A DNA stretch of 64,000 nucleotides from Rhynchonema sp. JSB1_4 (taxonomy: Eukaryota; Nematoda; Chromadorea; Monhysterida; Xyalidae): positions 26,727 through 90,726 of the forward strand of contig JASAMV010002496.1 of the NCBI GenBank assembly GCA_030248065.1, in the 5' to 3' direction. The notes beneath the pieces were generated by a model. That model did not search any database and was not told the origin of the DNA. It was given only the letters and a program-made list of their open reading frames with translations. Each line of letters starts with the position of its first letter. Within the stretch, counting starts at the first letter, position 1. Of the stretch, positions 13,201 to 20,039 are shown in pieces. Made by a program: the position numbers and the translations under genes.

Positions 13201-14521
13201 GGCCGGGCCGGGCCGACCTGCAGCCCTCCACCGGGCCGGGCCGGACTTTTCGCCGACCGGGCCGGGCCGGGCCGACTTTACCCGGCCCGTTTCCGATCTC
13301 TGGTGCGCACACAACACAACCGGCATAATACAATATATAACACAGATGTTATACCTTGTGTGTTACCTTGCGACGTTGTCTGCCGTACGTATGGTGGTTG
13401 TGTCCGTATGCTCCACCACCTGTCGGGGCTGTTCCGGTTCCAGTTCCGGTTCCGGGCTGTTGGCCGACCCTGATGAGCTCGGTAGCACCACTGACGAGGG
13501 CTGCAGCACCGCGGCCAAGTCGCCGCTGAACAGAGCGTCGTCCGGTTCGAGCTCGAACTCCTAAATTTAATTTGAAATTTTTGAATTTTTAATTATGCAC
13601 AGAAAATAAGTAAAAATCTGTGGTGGTGTTATGTTCGTGTTATGGTATGTTCATGCATTAACCAAGACATATGACCAGACAATTAATCTAAAAATCGAAA
13701 AAATGTAACATACAGAAGTAGATCTATACAGACCGTCAGAAACTGAACGAAACAGACGACACGCGACAGCAATCGATGGTGAATGGTGAAGTCAAGGAAC
13801 GACTCGGCGCACGTTCGGCGATCAGAAATCGTATCCGGCTGACGTTTGCCTAAAATTATTAATCTAAATTATTATACAAACTAACGACACAAAATTCGAA
13901 TAAAAAAACAGGCCAACCGAAAAGTTTCGGTTTCGGAAAATCGGGCAGAGCGCCGCGCAATCGCAGCTGTTCGTGTGCCTGCCGGACGTTCTGATAGAGA
14001 TCGCGCAGACGTTTGTAGCGCGTCCACGTGACGAAACGGCACGCGTCTTGTTCGAGCGCGTTTTTCGGCGTCGCCTGAATATTTTGTTTTTTGTTTTTGT
14101 TTTGTTTTTTTTATTTGTTTTTGTGAGGAATTACCGTTTAAAAATAGCTACTGTTTGGCTGTGTTTTCGCTGGAGCTTGTCTTACTATCCCTTCGCAGGG
14201 CATGATAACAGCGAGGATAACTGATCCAAATGATCCGAAAGGACAGAGATGAAACAACTTGTGGAGCAGCAGCTGAGAAAAAACAAATTGATCTTGACAA
14301 CGAAATGAGAAAAAATTCCTGTAACATAGTAACATGACACTGAAAACGCGTTCTAAACTCCCAAAATTCGCGCCACAAACCTGAATAACAATTTTGTACG
14401 CCGTATAGCCGTCGGGATGCTCGAACGCTTCAGGGACGGTCAAACAGAGCTCGAATTTGTCGAAGTCATTCACAAGTTGATGATCCTGTGCTTCTTGCGC
14501 TGTTTCAACGCACGCGGACAT
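1..14521 (-). CDS. RPS6KC1: PX-MIT-kinase gene, RPS6KC1-like (whole gene, 3' end outside window)
   Basis: Spliced gene on the minus strand reconstructed from exon homology and matching phases. Coding exons, 5' to 3': 14381-14521, 13918-14074, 13734-13849, 13367-13560, 11807-12137, 10782-11103, 10508-10618, 9293 to about 9542 or 9622, 8669-8856, 1012 to about 1200, 112-240, and 1-69 continuing off the window. The order PX domain, long Ser/Pro-rich linker, MIT domain, kinase is that of ribosomal protein S6 kinase C1 (RPK118), which in animals binds PI3P and sphingosine kinase on early endosomes and has a divergent kinase domain. Phases agree at every junction except around the exon near 9.5 kb and at the upstream edge of the 1.0-1.2 kb kinase exon. 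A LINE and several MITEs lie in its introns. Gene identity is inferred from architecture; sequence homology was judged by eye. Confidence 0.72.
464..970. mobile_element. 507-bp MITE, PIF/Harbinger-like (TTA target duplication)
   Basis: Terminal inverted repeats AGGTGGAATTAT at 464 and ATAATTCCACCT ending at 970, each continuing into GGTCG-type repeats. It is flanked on both sides by TTA (461-463 and 971-973), the 3-bp duplication typical of PIF/Harbinger. The interior repeats GCGACC/GGTCGC words. No coding capacity. It lies in the intron between two kinase exons of the RPS6KC1-like gene. Confidence 0.85.
1395..6470 (-). mobile_element. Near-complete LINE (non-LTR retrotransposon) with intact ORF
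   Basis: The element comprises the 4.3-kb ORF at 1845-6134, a 3' region to about 1395 ending in an A-rich, AATAAA-like tail (1395-1430, minus strand), and a 5' leader up to roughly 6470. The leader contains degenerate, similarly spaced A-run units at about 6095, 6150, 6205 and 6270 that may be promoter subrepeats. I could not find a convincing target-site duplication. It lies in an intron of the RPS6KC1-like gene in the same orientation. The uninterrupted ORF suggests a recent insertion. The 5' limit is approximate. Confidence 0.85.
1845..6134 (-). CDS. LINE polyprotein: C48 (Ulp1-like) protease, endonuclease, reverse transcriptase
   Basis: Single 1429-residue ORF. Residues about 160-320 look like a C48/Ulp1 SUMO-protease fold. 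The candidate catalytic set is His226 (NHW), Asp243 (YYDG), Gln292 and Cys298 (INCGP), in the order H-D-Q-C with the family's Q-to-C spacing. Residues about 478-700 are an exonuclease-endonuclease-phosphatase domain: INVNSLRGK, LMLQETKLGE, FGGDWNC, then LLDVLF and SHAVV. Residues about 920-1190 are reverse transcriptase: DLSKAFDTV (Asp1046), SGVPQGSVLGPLLF, FADD (1136-1139). No RNase H and no gag-like zinc knuckle were seen. The RT resembles the CR1/Jockey group by eye. Processing of the polyprotein by the N-terminal domain, or desumoylation of host proteins, are both conceivable roles, but neither is shown by sequence. Confidence 0.9.
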   Translation of the reverse strand: MGATIPTPGKQKKPSGFQALQKDVPNAGVDDDNSVYMNCQSEIDECTENWACHDPINDSPVVSSLVPTTAVQAVNQTTMSSACSSDTCMVESNINSGDWVTVSVKKRSVNKNAPSKSAPSQRGTTQNNKSKMIDKACKRPNERSTRRSEPDFTGYKENINDKWWHDAIINATLKLRVLQLSDKYTAVDAKIWHYSDDMGTAQSVPLLSEHTDWQFCFIPVFRGYNHWALLCVNKDTNVGTYYDGIYQEIKPGTVSEPKLNVELEMNLRTIWYKLTGSKGLILTVPCIPIHKQADSINCGPIVCLFAERLITKQSLKFQARTVQQYRNTIETWVRENELIPSTLTESEQNDLADIEQQFRQNEIAEIEQQFRELYGDDASCYPRFDVSNTIQCEKAPCPQSHKTMTTDHEVETKSIQDESNCSIAVKTNRDVTTHKPSKSVQTRKRAPNSGEHMTTKRAQKSKKCTTDTRGHKTTEILCETINVNSLRGKIHTIETHIAADKPDILMLQETKLGETTMGKFDLHGYVLFEKRRNENGGGVATYVRKNLNPYLPKYSNSSIKDLEVCLCAITVGKSKILVLNGYRSPTPTGPHACSINDFVDGVTSFLSQIDGKYDHYIFGGDWNCCCLTENESADLLVSLKEYGLELRVTEPTHEKRLLDVLFVSETLTTKVQLKTPIEKSHAVVSAKVIIPDQGVNNRQYSRVPMYHQTDWNYVREVITAKNLPKMVTEAPNVNAALQRFNNTITFHVNQNTKFKTFPVTNKPKREPWITRDLEKLTRKKNQAYANWLKTTKRDKRSPKFYKVKKLKAQVKKLESQCRKDFHANTFKKGLQERAVWQHVNAVQGKIKSDIPALHNKDGQLITDEVLKAREFRKHFASVWNKTDQPGREPIGQLECPETELCDVEFVKSFLSKLKLHKSPGIDELKPVVLKELAPAIAPALCCLIRRCQKECTIPDEFKESITVPIPKVPRPQHFNDYRPISLLNITEKCFERHIYKVLLPYIEPQLSGFQFGFRTGRGCSDALWHFDSLITSELDKNPFVYATFIDLSKAFDTVPFNSLINCLITDYPIPSYFILLLRSYLSNRKMCVRVGKSKSEMINITSGVPQGSVLGPLLFIAYVNSIFKLTLSTSTKMIKFADDLVVIHPAVTDNCISHLQTDIDQITAFFEGKMLKVNEKKTKLVVFRRMHSTRPTVNIVINSANIEQVNSYKYLGILVDEHLNYNLHCHKVSAKVKKTIGFLTRAFRGSVPINSLKCLYISLLQSVMLYGCGSSYPIRKCDKITIERTQKFACRAILNNWQRDTSYHDLLKAVGLLPFHRQVFAIRLCTVYQYVNGIRFSLPELFTLLSECETRASARTNHTKSIKLDKPNTTRYQQSAMYSTALMFNALPQAVIDLPYSKFKKTVLSKELFDHVLNNLTSINNNTISDLDI
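6457..6924 (-). other. Open frame rich in aromatic residues, unassigned
   Basis: An open frame of 155 codons upstream of the LINE on the same strand. It has an aromatic/Pro-rich stretch (TFYMIPFCFMYPLQVFQG) and a basic C-terminus (KRFRRRAKKRRR) running into a poly-G tract at 6538-6558. It could be a decayed LINE leader ORF, an exon of the kinase gene, or chance. I see no domain. From 6925 to 7168 I see nothing identifiable. Confidence 0.25.
7169..7235 (-). other. tRNA-like sequence with truncated anticodon arm, copy 1
   Basis: On the minus strand, a 7-bp acceptor stem can form (GGGCGCG with CGTGTCC, two G-U pairs). There is a D arm GTTC/GAAC with box A (TAGTTCAGCTGG) and a T arm GCAGG/CCTGC with loop TTCAAAG (box B). 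Only 17 nt lie between the D and T arms, about 6 too few for a normal anticodon arm plus variable loop. It is therefore a tRNA-derived repeat (SINE head) or pseudogene rather than a functional tRNA. A second copy lies at 10027-10094. Confidence 0.5.
7266..7994. mobile_element. 729-bp hAT-like MITE, family CAGGGTTG, copy 1
   Basis: Ends CAGGGTTG and CAACCCTG, flanked by the 8-bp target duplication CGTATGCA (7258-7265 and 7995-8002), as in hAT elements. A- and T-rich subterminal tracts. A related copy in inverted orientation lies at 38784-39459. No transposase. It sits in the large intron of the RPS6KC1-like gene. Confidence 0.87.
8095..8597. mobile_element. 503-bp hAT-like MITE, family CAGGGTTGGGC, copy 1
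   Basis: Ends CTGGGTTGGG and GCCCAACCCTG, flanked by the 8-bp duplication GCTGTAGC (8087-8094 and 8598-8605). The interior consists of many A/T-run plus ACGTTTTTT words. A related copy in the opposite orientation is at 25457-26014. Confidence 0.87.
8669..9542 (-). CDS. RPS6KC1: MIT domain exons of the RPS6KC1-like gene
   Basis: The exon ending at 9293 encodes DDYLVQAAQFISSAQNAEAD, then FEIAFTCYKSAVNLMLQ: MIT helices 1 and 2. Exon 8669-8856 continues in phase 1 with RRNAVRKKTAKYLLKAERLY, helix 3. MIT domains bind ESCRT-III tails or related partners on endosomes, which fits the PX domain in the same protein. The 5' boundary of the first MIT exon is uncertain. An acceptor at 9543-9545 gives phase 0, whereas the preceding exon (10508-10618) ends in phase 1. 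An acceptor near 9622 would restore phase but adds a hydrophobic stretch. Confidence 0.82.
8845..9230. repeat. Imperfect tandem repeat, unit about 165 bp, including a duplicated splice-acceptor region
   Basis: Units beginning CGTGTTGCACGCCTGTG (8847), CTCGTGTTCCGCACC (about 9030) and CTTGTGTTGCACACC (about 9192). Each is followed by an ATGAACAAAATTTTTAAAC-type stretch and the shared segment CTCAGATTCGGTAAAATTTG. The first unit includes the start of the second MIT exon (acceptor at 8857-8859), so acceptor-like sequence has been copied into the intron. Confidence 0.75.
9698..9955. mobile_element. 258-bp fold-back element, TA-flanked, family A copy 1
   Basis: Long inverted arms (TAGTAAATTTCTAAATTCG at the left; CGAAATTAGAAATTTCCTA at the right) include the shared word GCATTTTTACAGACGCAGGG and GCAACAAGCTCAACAC. 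TA dinucleotides flank both sides. ATGTTTCA sits in the loop at 9816-9823. A second copy is at 41424-41684. Non-coding, in an intron of the RPS6KC1-like gene. Confidence 0.85.
10027..10094 (-). other. tRNA-like sequence with truncated anticodon arm, copy 2
   Basis: Near-identical to the copy at 7169-7235, including the shortened middle (GCCGGATCCGG instead of a normal anticodon arm). The T stem and acceptor stem are less well paired. Box A and box B are retained. Two copies with the same shortened middle suggest a dispersed tRNA-derived family. Confidence 0.5.
10117..10304. mobile_element. About 188-bp fold-back element, TA-flanked, family B copy 1
   Basis: Arms CTACGCCAACACGAGCCCGA and TCGGGCTCGTGTTGGCGTAG pair almost perfectly. 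TGAAACAT at 10165-10172 lies next to the left arm. It matches 50871-51058 in reverse orientation. TA flanks are visible on both sides. Confidence 0.83.
10508..13560 (-). CDS. RPS6KC1: Linker exons of the RPS6KC1-like gene
   Basis: Exons 13367-13560, 11807-12137, 10782-11103 and 10508-10618 encode a low-complexity, Ser/Pro/Glu-rich linker of about 320 residues with no recognised domain. It has acidic stretches (SPEPELEPEQP) and Gln/Ser-rich stretches (YRHRQQQSP). Phases chain as 0 to 2, 2 to 0, 0 to 1 and 1 to 1, which supports the joins. The end of 10782-11103 was placed at ATTG/GTTGG because only that choice keeps frame with the next exon. The 12.1-13.4 kb intron contains a GGCC-rich hAT-like element, and the 11.1-11.8 kb intron a 317-bp fold-back. 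The linker is expected to be poorly conserved, so identity rests on its flanking domains. Confidence 0.65.
11198..11514. mobile_element. 317-bp fold-back element, family C
   Basis: Nearly perfect arms of about 120 bp: AGTCTGTTGATTATATTTCG at the left pairs with CGAAATATAATCAACAGACT at the right. The arms include two symmetric octamers: ATGTTTCA at 11291-11298 and TGAAACAT at 11423-11430, pointing inward. Flanks ACAA/ATAA are not an exact duplication. It lies in an intron of the RPS6KC1-like gene. Confidence 0.8.
12467..13302. mobile_element. 836-bp hAT-like element with GGCC-rich subterminal repeats
   Basis: Ends CAGAGATCGGAAACGGGCC and GGCCCGTTTCCGATCTCTG, flanked by the 8-bp duplication GTGCGCAC (12459-12466 and 13303-13310). 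Each end carries arrays of GGGCC/GGCCC. The middle (about 12815-13082) is a second repeat, also found at 48265-48560, so the element looks nested. It is in an intron of the RPS6KC1-like gene. Confidence 0.82.
12815..13082. repeat. Dispersed repeat, copy also at 48265-48560
   Basis: Shares ACCGACCGGCCGAGCTGGGG, TTAAGCGCTAATTTCGCGCG and GGATGGCGCGTCAATCTACC with 48265-48560 almost base for base. Partial relatives lie at 16820-17110 and 53585-53770 (GCTCGGCCGGTACAGTAGGT). Non-coding. Confidence 0.8.
13734..14521 (-). CDS. RPS6KC1: PX domain exons of the RPS6KC1-like gene
   Basis: Exons 14381-14521, 13918-14074 and 13734-13849 encode about 138 residues. The first begins MSACVETAQEAQ and carries the PX strand pattern HPDGYTAYKIVIQ. 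The second contains FVTWTRYKRLRDLY, the RY-type phosphoinositide-binding motif, followed by LPDFPKPKLFG, the Pro-rich loop. The third continues DRRTCAESFLDFTIHH, the final PX helices. Splice phases are 0, then 1, then 0. The start at 14521 is the first Met in the open frame; an upstream non-coding exon is possible. PX domains bind PI3P and target proteins to endosomes. Confidence 0.85.
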
Positions 14522-15075
14522 CAGATTACGAAAGAGAGAATTGGGGAAGAGAGATAGATGGAGAGAAATTGAGATAAAAGCAGGTGGAAGTCATTGATTA
14601 CGATTGCCCATCGCTTTTCCGGGAACACGTTTGCTTTCGTCTGTCTCAAACTGAAACATTCATCAGCTGGGGCTGGGGCATAAATTGCGTCAGTAAACGT
14701 CATGCCGCTCAATGACCCATTCATGCAAGATACGCTCACTTCGCGTTACTAGTACACGTCAATCGCGCGCGGGCGCGGCGAGGCGAACCGAACGCGGACG
14801 AAAACGAAACTATGGTGGTGGTGACCAACTGAACAAACCGTTACTTCGAACCCTTAAAAATCGAAAAAGACTCGTAATTAAAATTTTAAAAAAGGAAAAC
14901 ACACCAACAAATAAGAATTTATCTAAGAGATAGGTAGGTAGCGAAAAAAACACACCAAACCAACCACACACACACACAACAAAAACAAAAAACCAAACCA
15001 AACACACACCAAAAACCACCAAAACACAACCAAGCCCCCCAAAAAAACAAAAAAAAAACAACAAACCAACCATAG
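14522..15075. other. Region upstream of the RPS6KC1-like gene; A/C-rich low complexity
   Basis: Contains TGAAACAT at 14652-14659, a short CpG-rich patch (14760-14815) that could be promoter-proximal, and an A/C-rich low-complexity tract of ACACACC and CAAAA words from about 14875 to 15075. No coding region is supported. Confidence 0.5.
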
Positions 15076-15200
15076 GCGAAAATTGAGGCGGTTAGTGTTA
15101 CCTGGCGCGGCGGTTAGTGTACTAGTGTACCTTCGTCGCGGCGGTTAGTGTACCTTAGGGGGACCCCTCCTGCCGGAGGCTACACTGGGGGGGGGGGGGG
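15076..15200. mobile_element. Fragment of the GGCGGTTAG hAT-like family
   Basis: GGCGGTTAGTG repeated three times, ending GGCTACACTG. It matches the terminal 110 bp of the elements at 18494-19622. The other end is missing. Confidence 0.65.
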
Positions 15201-16035
15201 GGTCCCCCCCAATGGTACCCTACCCCGCCCCGGCCTGGTACGCTACCCCCCTACCCCGCCCCGCTCTTGTACCCTACCCCCTACCCCGCCCCTCCCTGGT
15301 ACCCTACCCGCCCCCGATTTTTACCCCCAAAATGCCCATTTTTCGGTCAAAAATGCCCAAATTTCGACCGAAAACCCTAAAAAGTGCAAAAAATCTCGCG
15401 CCGCGCGCGATATATGCACTTTTTAGTACATAAAAACAGGCACCCGAAAAAACTTGTGTTGTACCCTACCCGCCCCGAAAAATCTTCCCCCCCCTCCCCC
15501 CAAACCGGATTTCCCCCCCCCCCAAAATCCCAGGTACACTACCCCCCTACCCGCCCCGATTTTTTCCACCTATGTTACCCTACCAGTGTAGTGGCAGGCC
15601 CATGTGTGGGAGGTAAGTATGATGCGGGGTTGGGGACCGGAAGCGTGAGAGGTATGATTTTTGGTACCCAAAAACGCGAAAAAACACCGTTTTTGTGATA
15701 CGATTTTGGCCAAAAAATGAGGTAAAAATAGTACTTTTTCCAAATTTTCGCCGAAAATCGCCTAAAAATAGGTATTATGGGTGGGGTTGCGCGCGCAGCG
15801 CGCGATTTTTGGGAAAATAAGGTCGGGAAAAACGCGATTTTTGCCTTAAAAAGGTATAAAATTGCTTGTGAGAGGTATGATTTGGAGTTGTGAGAGGTAA
15901 TAGTACAACCCCCCCCCCAACCCCCCTCGGGTTTTGTGGTAGGTAAGTACGGAGAGGGGGGCGTGACCCCCCCCCCCCACCCCCCCAGCCACTACTATGT
16001 ACCCTACCCGCCCCGCAAAAGTAGCCACAGCACTG
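15200..16035. repeat. Nested low-complexity repeat block rich in CCCTACCCC and G/C runs
   Basis: Contains repeated TACCCTACCC words, a segment ending GTAGCCACAGCACTG (the end of the family seen intact at 18162-18461), and a segment (about 15600-15990) related to 44945-45085 and 46159-46560 (ACCTCTCACAACTCCAAATC in reverse). Long homopolymer runs of C or G (up to about 14) are frequent. No gene. Confidence 0.6.
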
Positions 16036-16044
16036 AGTAGTATT

Positions 16045-16195
16045 GATTTGGTATTGGGTATTGGTATTGGTATTGGGTCTCGCCCGGTATTGGTATTGGG
16101 TATTGGTATTGGGTCTGCAATTTGGTATTGGTATTGGGTATTGGGTATTGGTACAGGGCCGGTATTGGTATTGGGTATTGGTATTGGGTGTCAAA
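16045..16195. repeat. GGTATT/GGTATTG simple tandem array
   Basis: About 150 bp of alternating GGTATT and GGTATTGG units with a few interruptions. The same word appears in reverse complement at 47640-47720 (CCCAATACC). Microsatellite-like. Confidence 0.85.
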
Positions 16196-16384
16196 AGTGG
16201 TATTGTGCCCAGGCCTACTCGAGGGTTCGATCGAACGTCGAACCTACCGTAAAAACCTACCGCAAAAACCTAAATAGAAGGGGGGCTCTATTAATTCACT
16301 GACCCCATTTTGGGGGGCTCTATTACGGGGGGCTCTATTCCGGGGGGGGGGGGGGGGGCTCTATTAATTCACTGACACGAACCA

Positions 16385-16730
16385 GAGGTCGCAATCGGGC
16401 CGGGTTTGGCCGGCCCGGCCCGGCCCGAGCCCCCAAATCTCCGGCCCGGCCCGGCCCGACCCGTACCCCCAAATCTCCGGCCCGGCCCGACCCGTACCCC
16501 CAAATCTCCGGCCCGGCCCGGCCCGAACACCCAAATCTCCGGCCCGGCCCGACCCGTACCCCCAAATCTCCGGCCCGGCCCGACCCGTACCCCCAAATCT
16601 CCGGCCCGGCCCGGCCCGTACCCCCAATCTCCGGCCCGGCCCGGCCCGACCCGTACCCCCAAATCTCCGGCCCGGCCCGGCCCGAACCCCCAAATCTCCG
16701 GCCCGGCCCGGCCCGGCCCGAATTTTTGGC
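16385..16730. repeat. GC-rich minisatellite, unit about 30-35 bp
   Basis: About ten tandem copies of a unit built from CCCCCAAATCTCCGGCCC, then GGCCCGACCCGTA. Variation is mostly in the number of GGCCC steps. The left edge (ACCAGAGGTCGCAATCGGGC) resembles the end of the GGCC-rich element at 47492-47628, so the array is probably an expanded element interior. Confidence 0.88.
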
Positions 16731-17269
16731 TCAGATTTTAACCCAATTTTTGTCATAATTTTGCGATTTTTGAATCTATTTTTTTTGGTTGAAAATTCAT
16801 TGTTTTCCATGAAAAAGTCGCCAGATAGACAATACCAATGGTGTGGCTGGGGGGTGGGGGTCCCCCCTTGGTACAGCAGGTAGGTAAGGTAGATGACGCG
16901 CCATCCTGGTACAGTAGGTAGGTCGCCACCGCCGGCTGGTACAGTAGGTTGCTATTTTGGCTCAAAATGGTATAAAATCGATATTTTTCACTCCAAATAA
17001 TCGAAAAATCGCGCGGGTTTTAGAGTGCATTTTCATCTAAATTTAGACATAAAAAATTTTGTTCCCCCCCCCCAAGCTCGGCCGGTACAGTAGGTAGCTT
17101 GACTGCAGGCCTTTCTGGTGGTCAGTGCTACTGACCAGTAGTGTCGGTACCTACACCGACTTTTTTCCGACACCGACGCCGATCCCTACTGACTCAGTAG
17201 GTTGATTGCACGCCTGGGTAGCCACACCACCAGGGTAGTACTTGGGGGGGGTGGGGGGGGGGTCCCCCC

Positions 17270-17670
17270 CAAATTGATCTATCTAGTCAACACTTATGGG
17301 CAAATCTATCTATCGTCAACAAATTCTGGGAACAATCTATCTATCGTCAACACATTTCGACCCCAAAATGGGCATTTTTGCCTCAAAATGGCTCAAAATC
17401 GGTATTTTTTGTCCCAAATAGGCAAAAAATCGCGCGCTACGCGCGGATTTAGTACATCTATACACATTTTCATTAATATTTACACATTATTACCTACTTA
17501 ATGCACTATACTATACCTTGATTTTTGGCGACCCCCCCCCCCCCCCCCACCATCTATCTATCGTCAACAAGTTTGGGTCGACCCCCCCCCCCCCCCCCAG
17601 ATTTCGGACTTTGGTCATCTATCTATCGTCAACACATTTCGGGTCCCAATCTATCTATCGTCAACACCCT
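17270..17670. repeat. Interspersed ATCTATCTATCGTCAACA repeats
   Basis: The word ATCTATCTATCGTCAACA or a close variant recurs at least six times between 17276 and 17665, separated by G/C runs and CAAAATGG-type spacer. No coding potential. Confidence 0.75.
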
Positions 17671-18161
17671 GACCAAGTACTACACTGCACACCACTGGAC
17701 AATACTGATCACTTACTTGCCAAATCCGTCAGAAATTTTAGTATTTTTGACAAAAAAACCCTACTTTTTCAGTAAAATAAGTCACTTCAGAAGCTTCGGG
17801 CCGGGGTGTCCGGCCCGGCCCGTCCCGACCGTCCAAATCTCCGGCCCGGCCCGGCCCGAGCCAAAAGCCCAAAATCGCGGCCCGGCCCGGCCCGAGCTCG
17901 GGCCGGCCCGATTGCGACCTCTGACCCGAACCTGAAAAATTGTTCCCAGAAATACCGTATTCCCCAAAATAGAGCCCCCCCCAAAAAAATAGAGCCCCCC
18001 AAAAAAATACAGCCCCCCTAAAAGGGGTCAGTGAAAAAATAGAGCCCCCCCCAACTTGGAATTCCCCGCGTGGGGGTCGTAAAGTCAAGTTCTTGTATAA
18101 GAAGACACCTTGTGTACCACGTTTGTGGTTTACGTGGAGTCAGAGTCAGTGTAGTTCCTGG

Positions 18162-18461
18162 CAGTGCTGTGGCTACTTTTGCGGGGCGGGTAGGGTACAT
18201 AGGTGGAAAAATCCGAAAAATCCGCGCAGCGCGAAATTTTTCGCACTTTTTAGGGTTTTCGGTCGAAATTTGGGCATTTTTGACCGAAAAATGGGCATTT
18301 TGGGGGTAAAAATCGGGGCGGGTAGGGTACCAGGGGCGGGGCGGGGTAGGGGGGTAGGGTACCAGAGCGGGGCGGGTAGGGGGGTAGCGTACCAGGCCGG
18401 GGCGGGTAGGGTACCATTGGGGGGGGGACCCCCCCCCCCCCCCCCCCCAGCCACAGCACTG
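18162..18461. mobile_element. 300-bp hAT-like MITE, ends CAGTGCTGTGGCT
   Basis: Ends CAGTGCTGTGGCT and AGCCACAGCACTG with 8-bp duplication GTTCCTGG (18154-18161 and 18462-18469). The duplicated target is itself part of the terminal repeat of another element (CAGTGTAGTTCCTGG), so this copy inserted into an existing element end. Confidence 0.87.
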
Positions 18462-18493
18462 GTTCCTGGGGGGCAGTGTAGTTCCTGGGGGGG

Positions 18494-18879
18494 CAGTGCA
18501 GTTCCTGGTCCGGCGCGGCGGTTAGTGTACCACCCCTTTTTTCCGTGCGGCGGTTAGTGTACCTCCCTGGGGGGTGAAGGGGGGGGGAAGACCCAAATTC
18601 AGGAAAAAGTCACTTTTTGAGGTAGAAAATTTGACCGATTTTTGGCCCTTTTTGGAAAAAAATCTCCATAAAAAGGGTATTTTGGCGACTTTTGACAACA
18701 TCGACCTAAAAATCACCCATTTTAGGCCTAAAAATGCCCATTTTAGGCCTAAAATTGCCTATTTTAGGCAAAAATTGAGGCGGTTAGTTTACCTGGCGCG
18801 GCGGTTAGTGTACTAGTGTACCTGGCGCGGCGGTTAGTGTACCTTAGGGGGGGACCCCCTCCCCCCAGGAACTACACTG
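18494..18879. mobile_element. GGCGGTTAG hAT-like MITE, forward copy
   Basis: Ends CAGTGCAGTTCCTGG and CCAGGAACTACACTG. Internal hallmarks are GCGGCGGTTAGTGTACC near both ends and AGGCCTAAAA words in the middle. Flanks are G runs, so no duplication can be read. Confidence 0.75.
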
Positions 18880-19246
18880 GGGGGTCCCCCCCCTAAGGTA
18901 TACTAACCGCCGCGACCAAGGTACACTAGTACACTAACCGCCGCGCCAGGTACACTAACCGCCTCAATTTTTGCCTAAAATCGGCGTTTTTAGGCCTAAA
19001 ATGGCCATTTTTAGGTCTAAAATGGGTGATTCTTAGGTCAATGATGTCAAAAGTCGCCAAAATACCCTGTTTATGGAGAATTTTTTCCAAAAAGGGGTAA
19101 AAATCGGTCAAATTTTCTACCTCAAAAAGTGACTTTTTCCTGGATTTGGGTCTTCCCCCCCCCTTCCCCCCAGGGAGGTACACTAACCGCCGCACGGAAA
19201 AAAGGGGTAGGTACACTAACCGCCGCGCCGGACCAGGAACTACACT
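18880..19246. mobile_element. GGCGGTTAG hAT-like MITE, reverse copy 1
   Basis: Same family as 18494-18879 in the opposite orientation, ending CCAGGAACTACACTG. The left terminal repeat is shared with, or lost in, the neighbouring copy. Confidence 0.65.
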
Positions 19247-19622
19247 GCTGGGGGGGAGGGGGGTCCCCCCTAAGGTACACTAACCGCCGCCACCAAGGTA
19301 CACTAGTACACTAACCGCCGCGCCAGGTACACTAACCGCCTCAATTTTTGCCTAAAATAGGCAATTTTAGGCCTAAAATGAGCATTTTTAGGCCTAAAAT
19401 GGGTGATTTTTAGGTCGATGTTGTCAAAAGTCGCCAAAATACCCTTTTTATGGAGAATTTTTTCCAAAAAGGGCCAAAAATCGGTGAAATTTTCTCCCTC
19501 AAAAAGTGACTTTTTCCTGAATTTCGGTCTCCCCCCCCCTTCCCCCCAGGGAGGTACACTAACCGCCGCACAGAAAAAAGGGGTAGGTACACTAGCCGCC
19601 GCGCCGGACCAGGAACTACACT
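19247..19622. mobile_element. GGCGGTTAG hAT-like MITE, reverse copy 2
   Basis: Second reverse-orientation copy abutting the previous one, ending CCAGGAACTACACTG. With the two preceding copies it forms the insert inside the 17955-19860 element. Confidence 0.65.
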
Positions 19623-20039
19623 GGGTTGAGTATATGATGACGTAAAGCCTTTTATGGAAGATCTGCACCTACAAACACTCAATAATGACCAGTAACACCC
19701 TGACAGAACTCCGTTTTAGGGGTATTTTTTGGAACATTTTTTTGGGCAGCGAAAAAATACTGCCCCCCCCCCAAAAATAGAGCCCCCCCAAAAAAATACA
19801 GCCCACCCTAAAAGGGGTCAGTGAAAAAATACAGCCCCCCTTGTATTTTAGGTTTTACGGTAGGTACCCCCAAAAATCCCAAAAAGGGGGGTTTGAAAGG
19901 ATGTTTTTTCGCTTGTAATCGCATTTATTCGTGTCTGTTCGTCAATAAGAGGCGTATTATGTGCCCTGAACGAACAACAAACGTGCATGAATGTACCTGT
20001 GCACAATTATCAAGCCTTAATACACTACTTGTATAGGGG

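Larger units (their letters stand above)
17955..19860. mobile_element. TA-flanked MITE (CCGTATTCCC family) interrupted by nested hAT-like elements
   Basis: Left end CCGTATTCCCCAAAATAG after TA (17953-17954). Right end TTTTAGGTTTTACGG before TA (19861-19862). The uninterrupted relative at 48917-49320 is 404 bp. Here the central sequence stops at about 18130 and resumes at about 19623 (GGTTGAGTATATGATGACG), so about 1.5 kb of other elements has been inserted. Confidence 0.75.

Noticed and set aside
12395..13564. Open frames rich in Gly, Pro, Ala and Arg
   Set aside because: They arise from GGCC arrays on both strands, as do those at 16335-18021 and 46637-49857. The one real exon here (13367-13560) is on the minus strand in another frame.
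15148..16302. Pro/Thr-rich and Gly/Ile-rich frames
   Set aside because: Direct translation of CCCTACCCC and GGTATT simple repeats in several frames.
18093..19682. Repeated similar frames on both strands
   Set aside because: Translations of multiple copies of the same non-coding GGCGGTTAG MITE.
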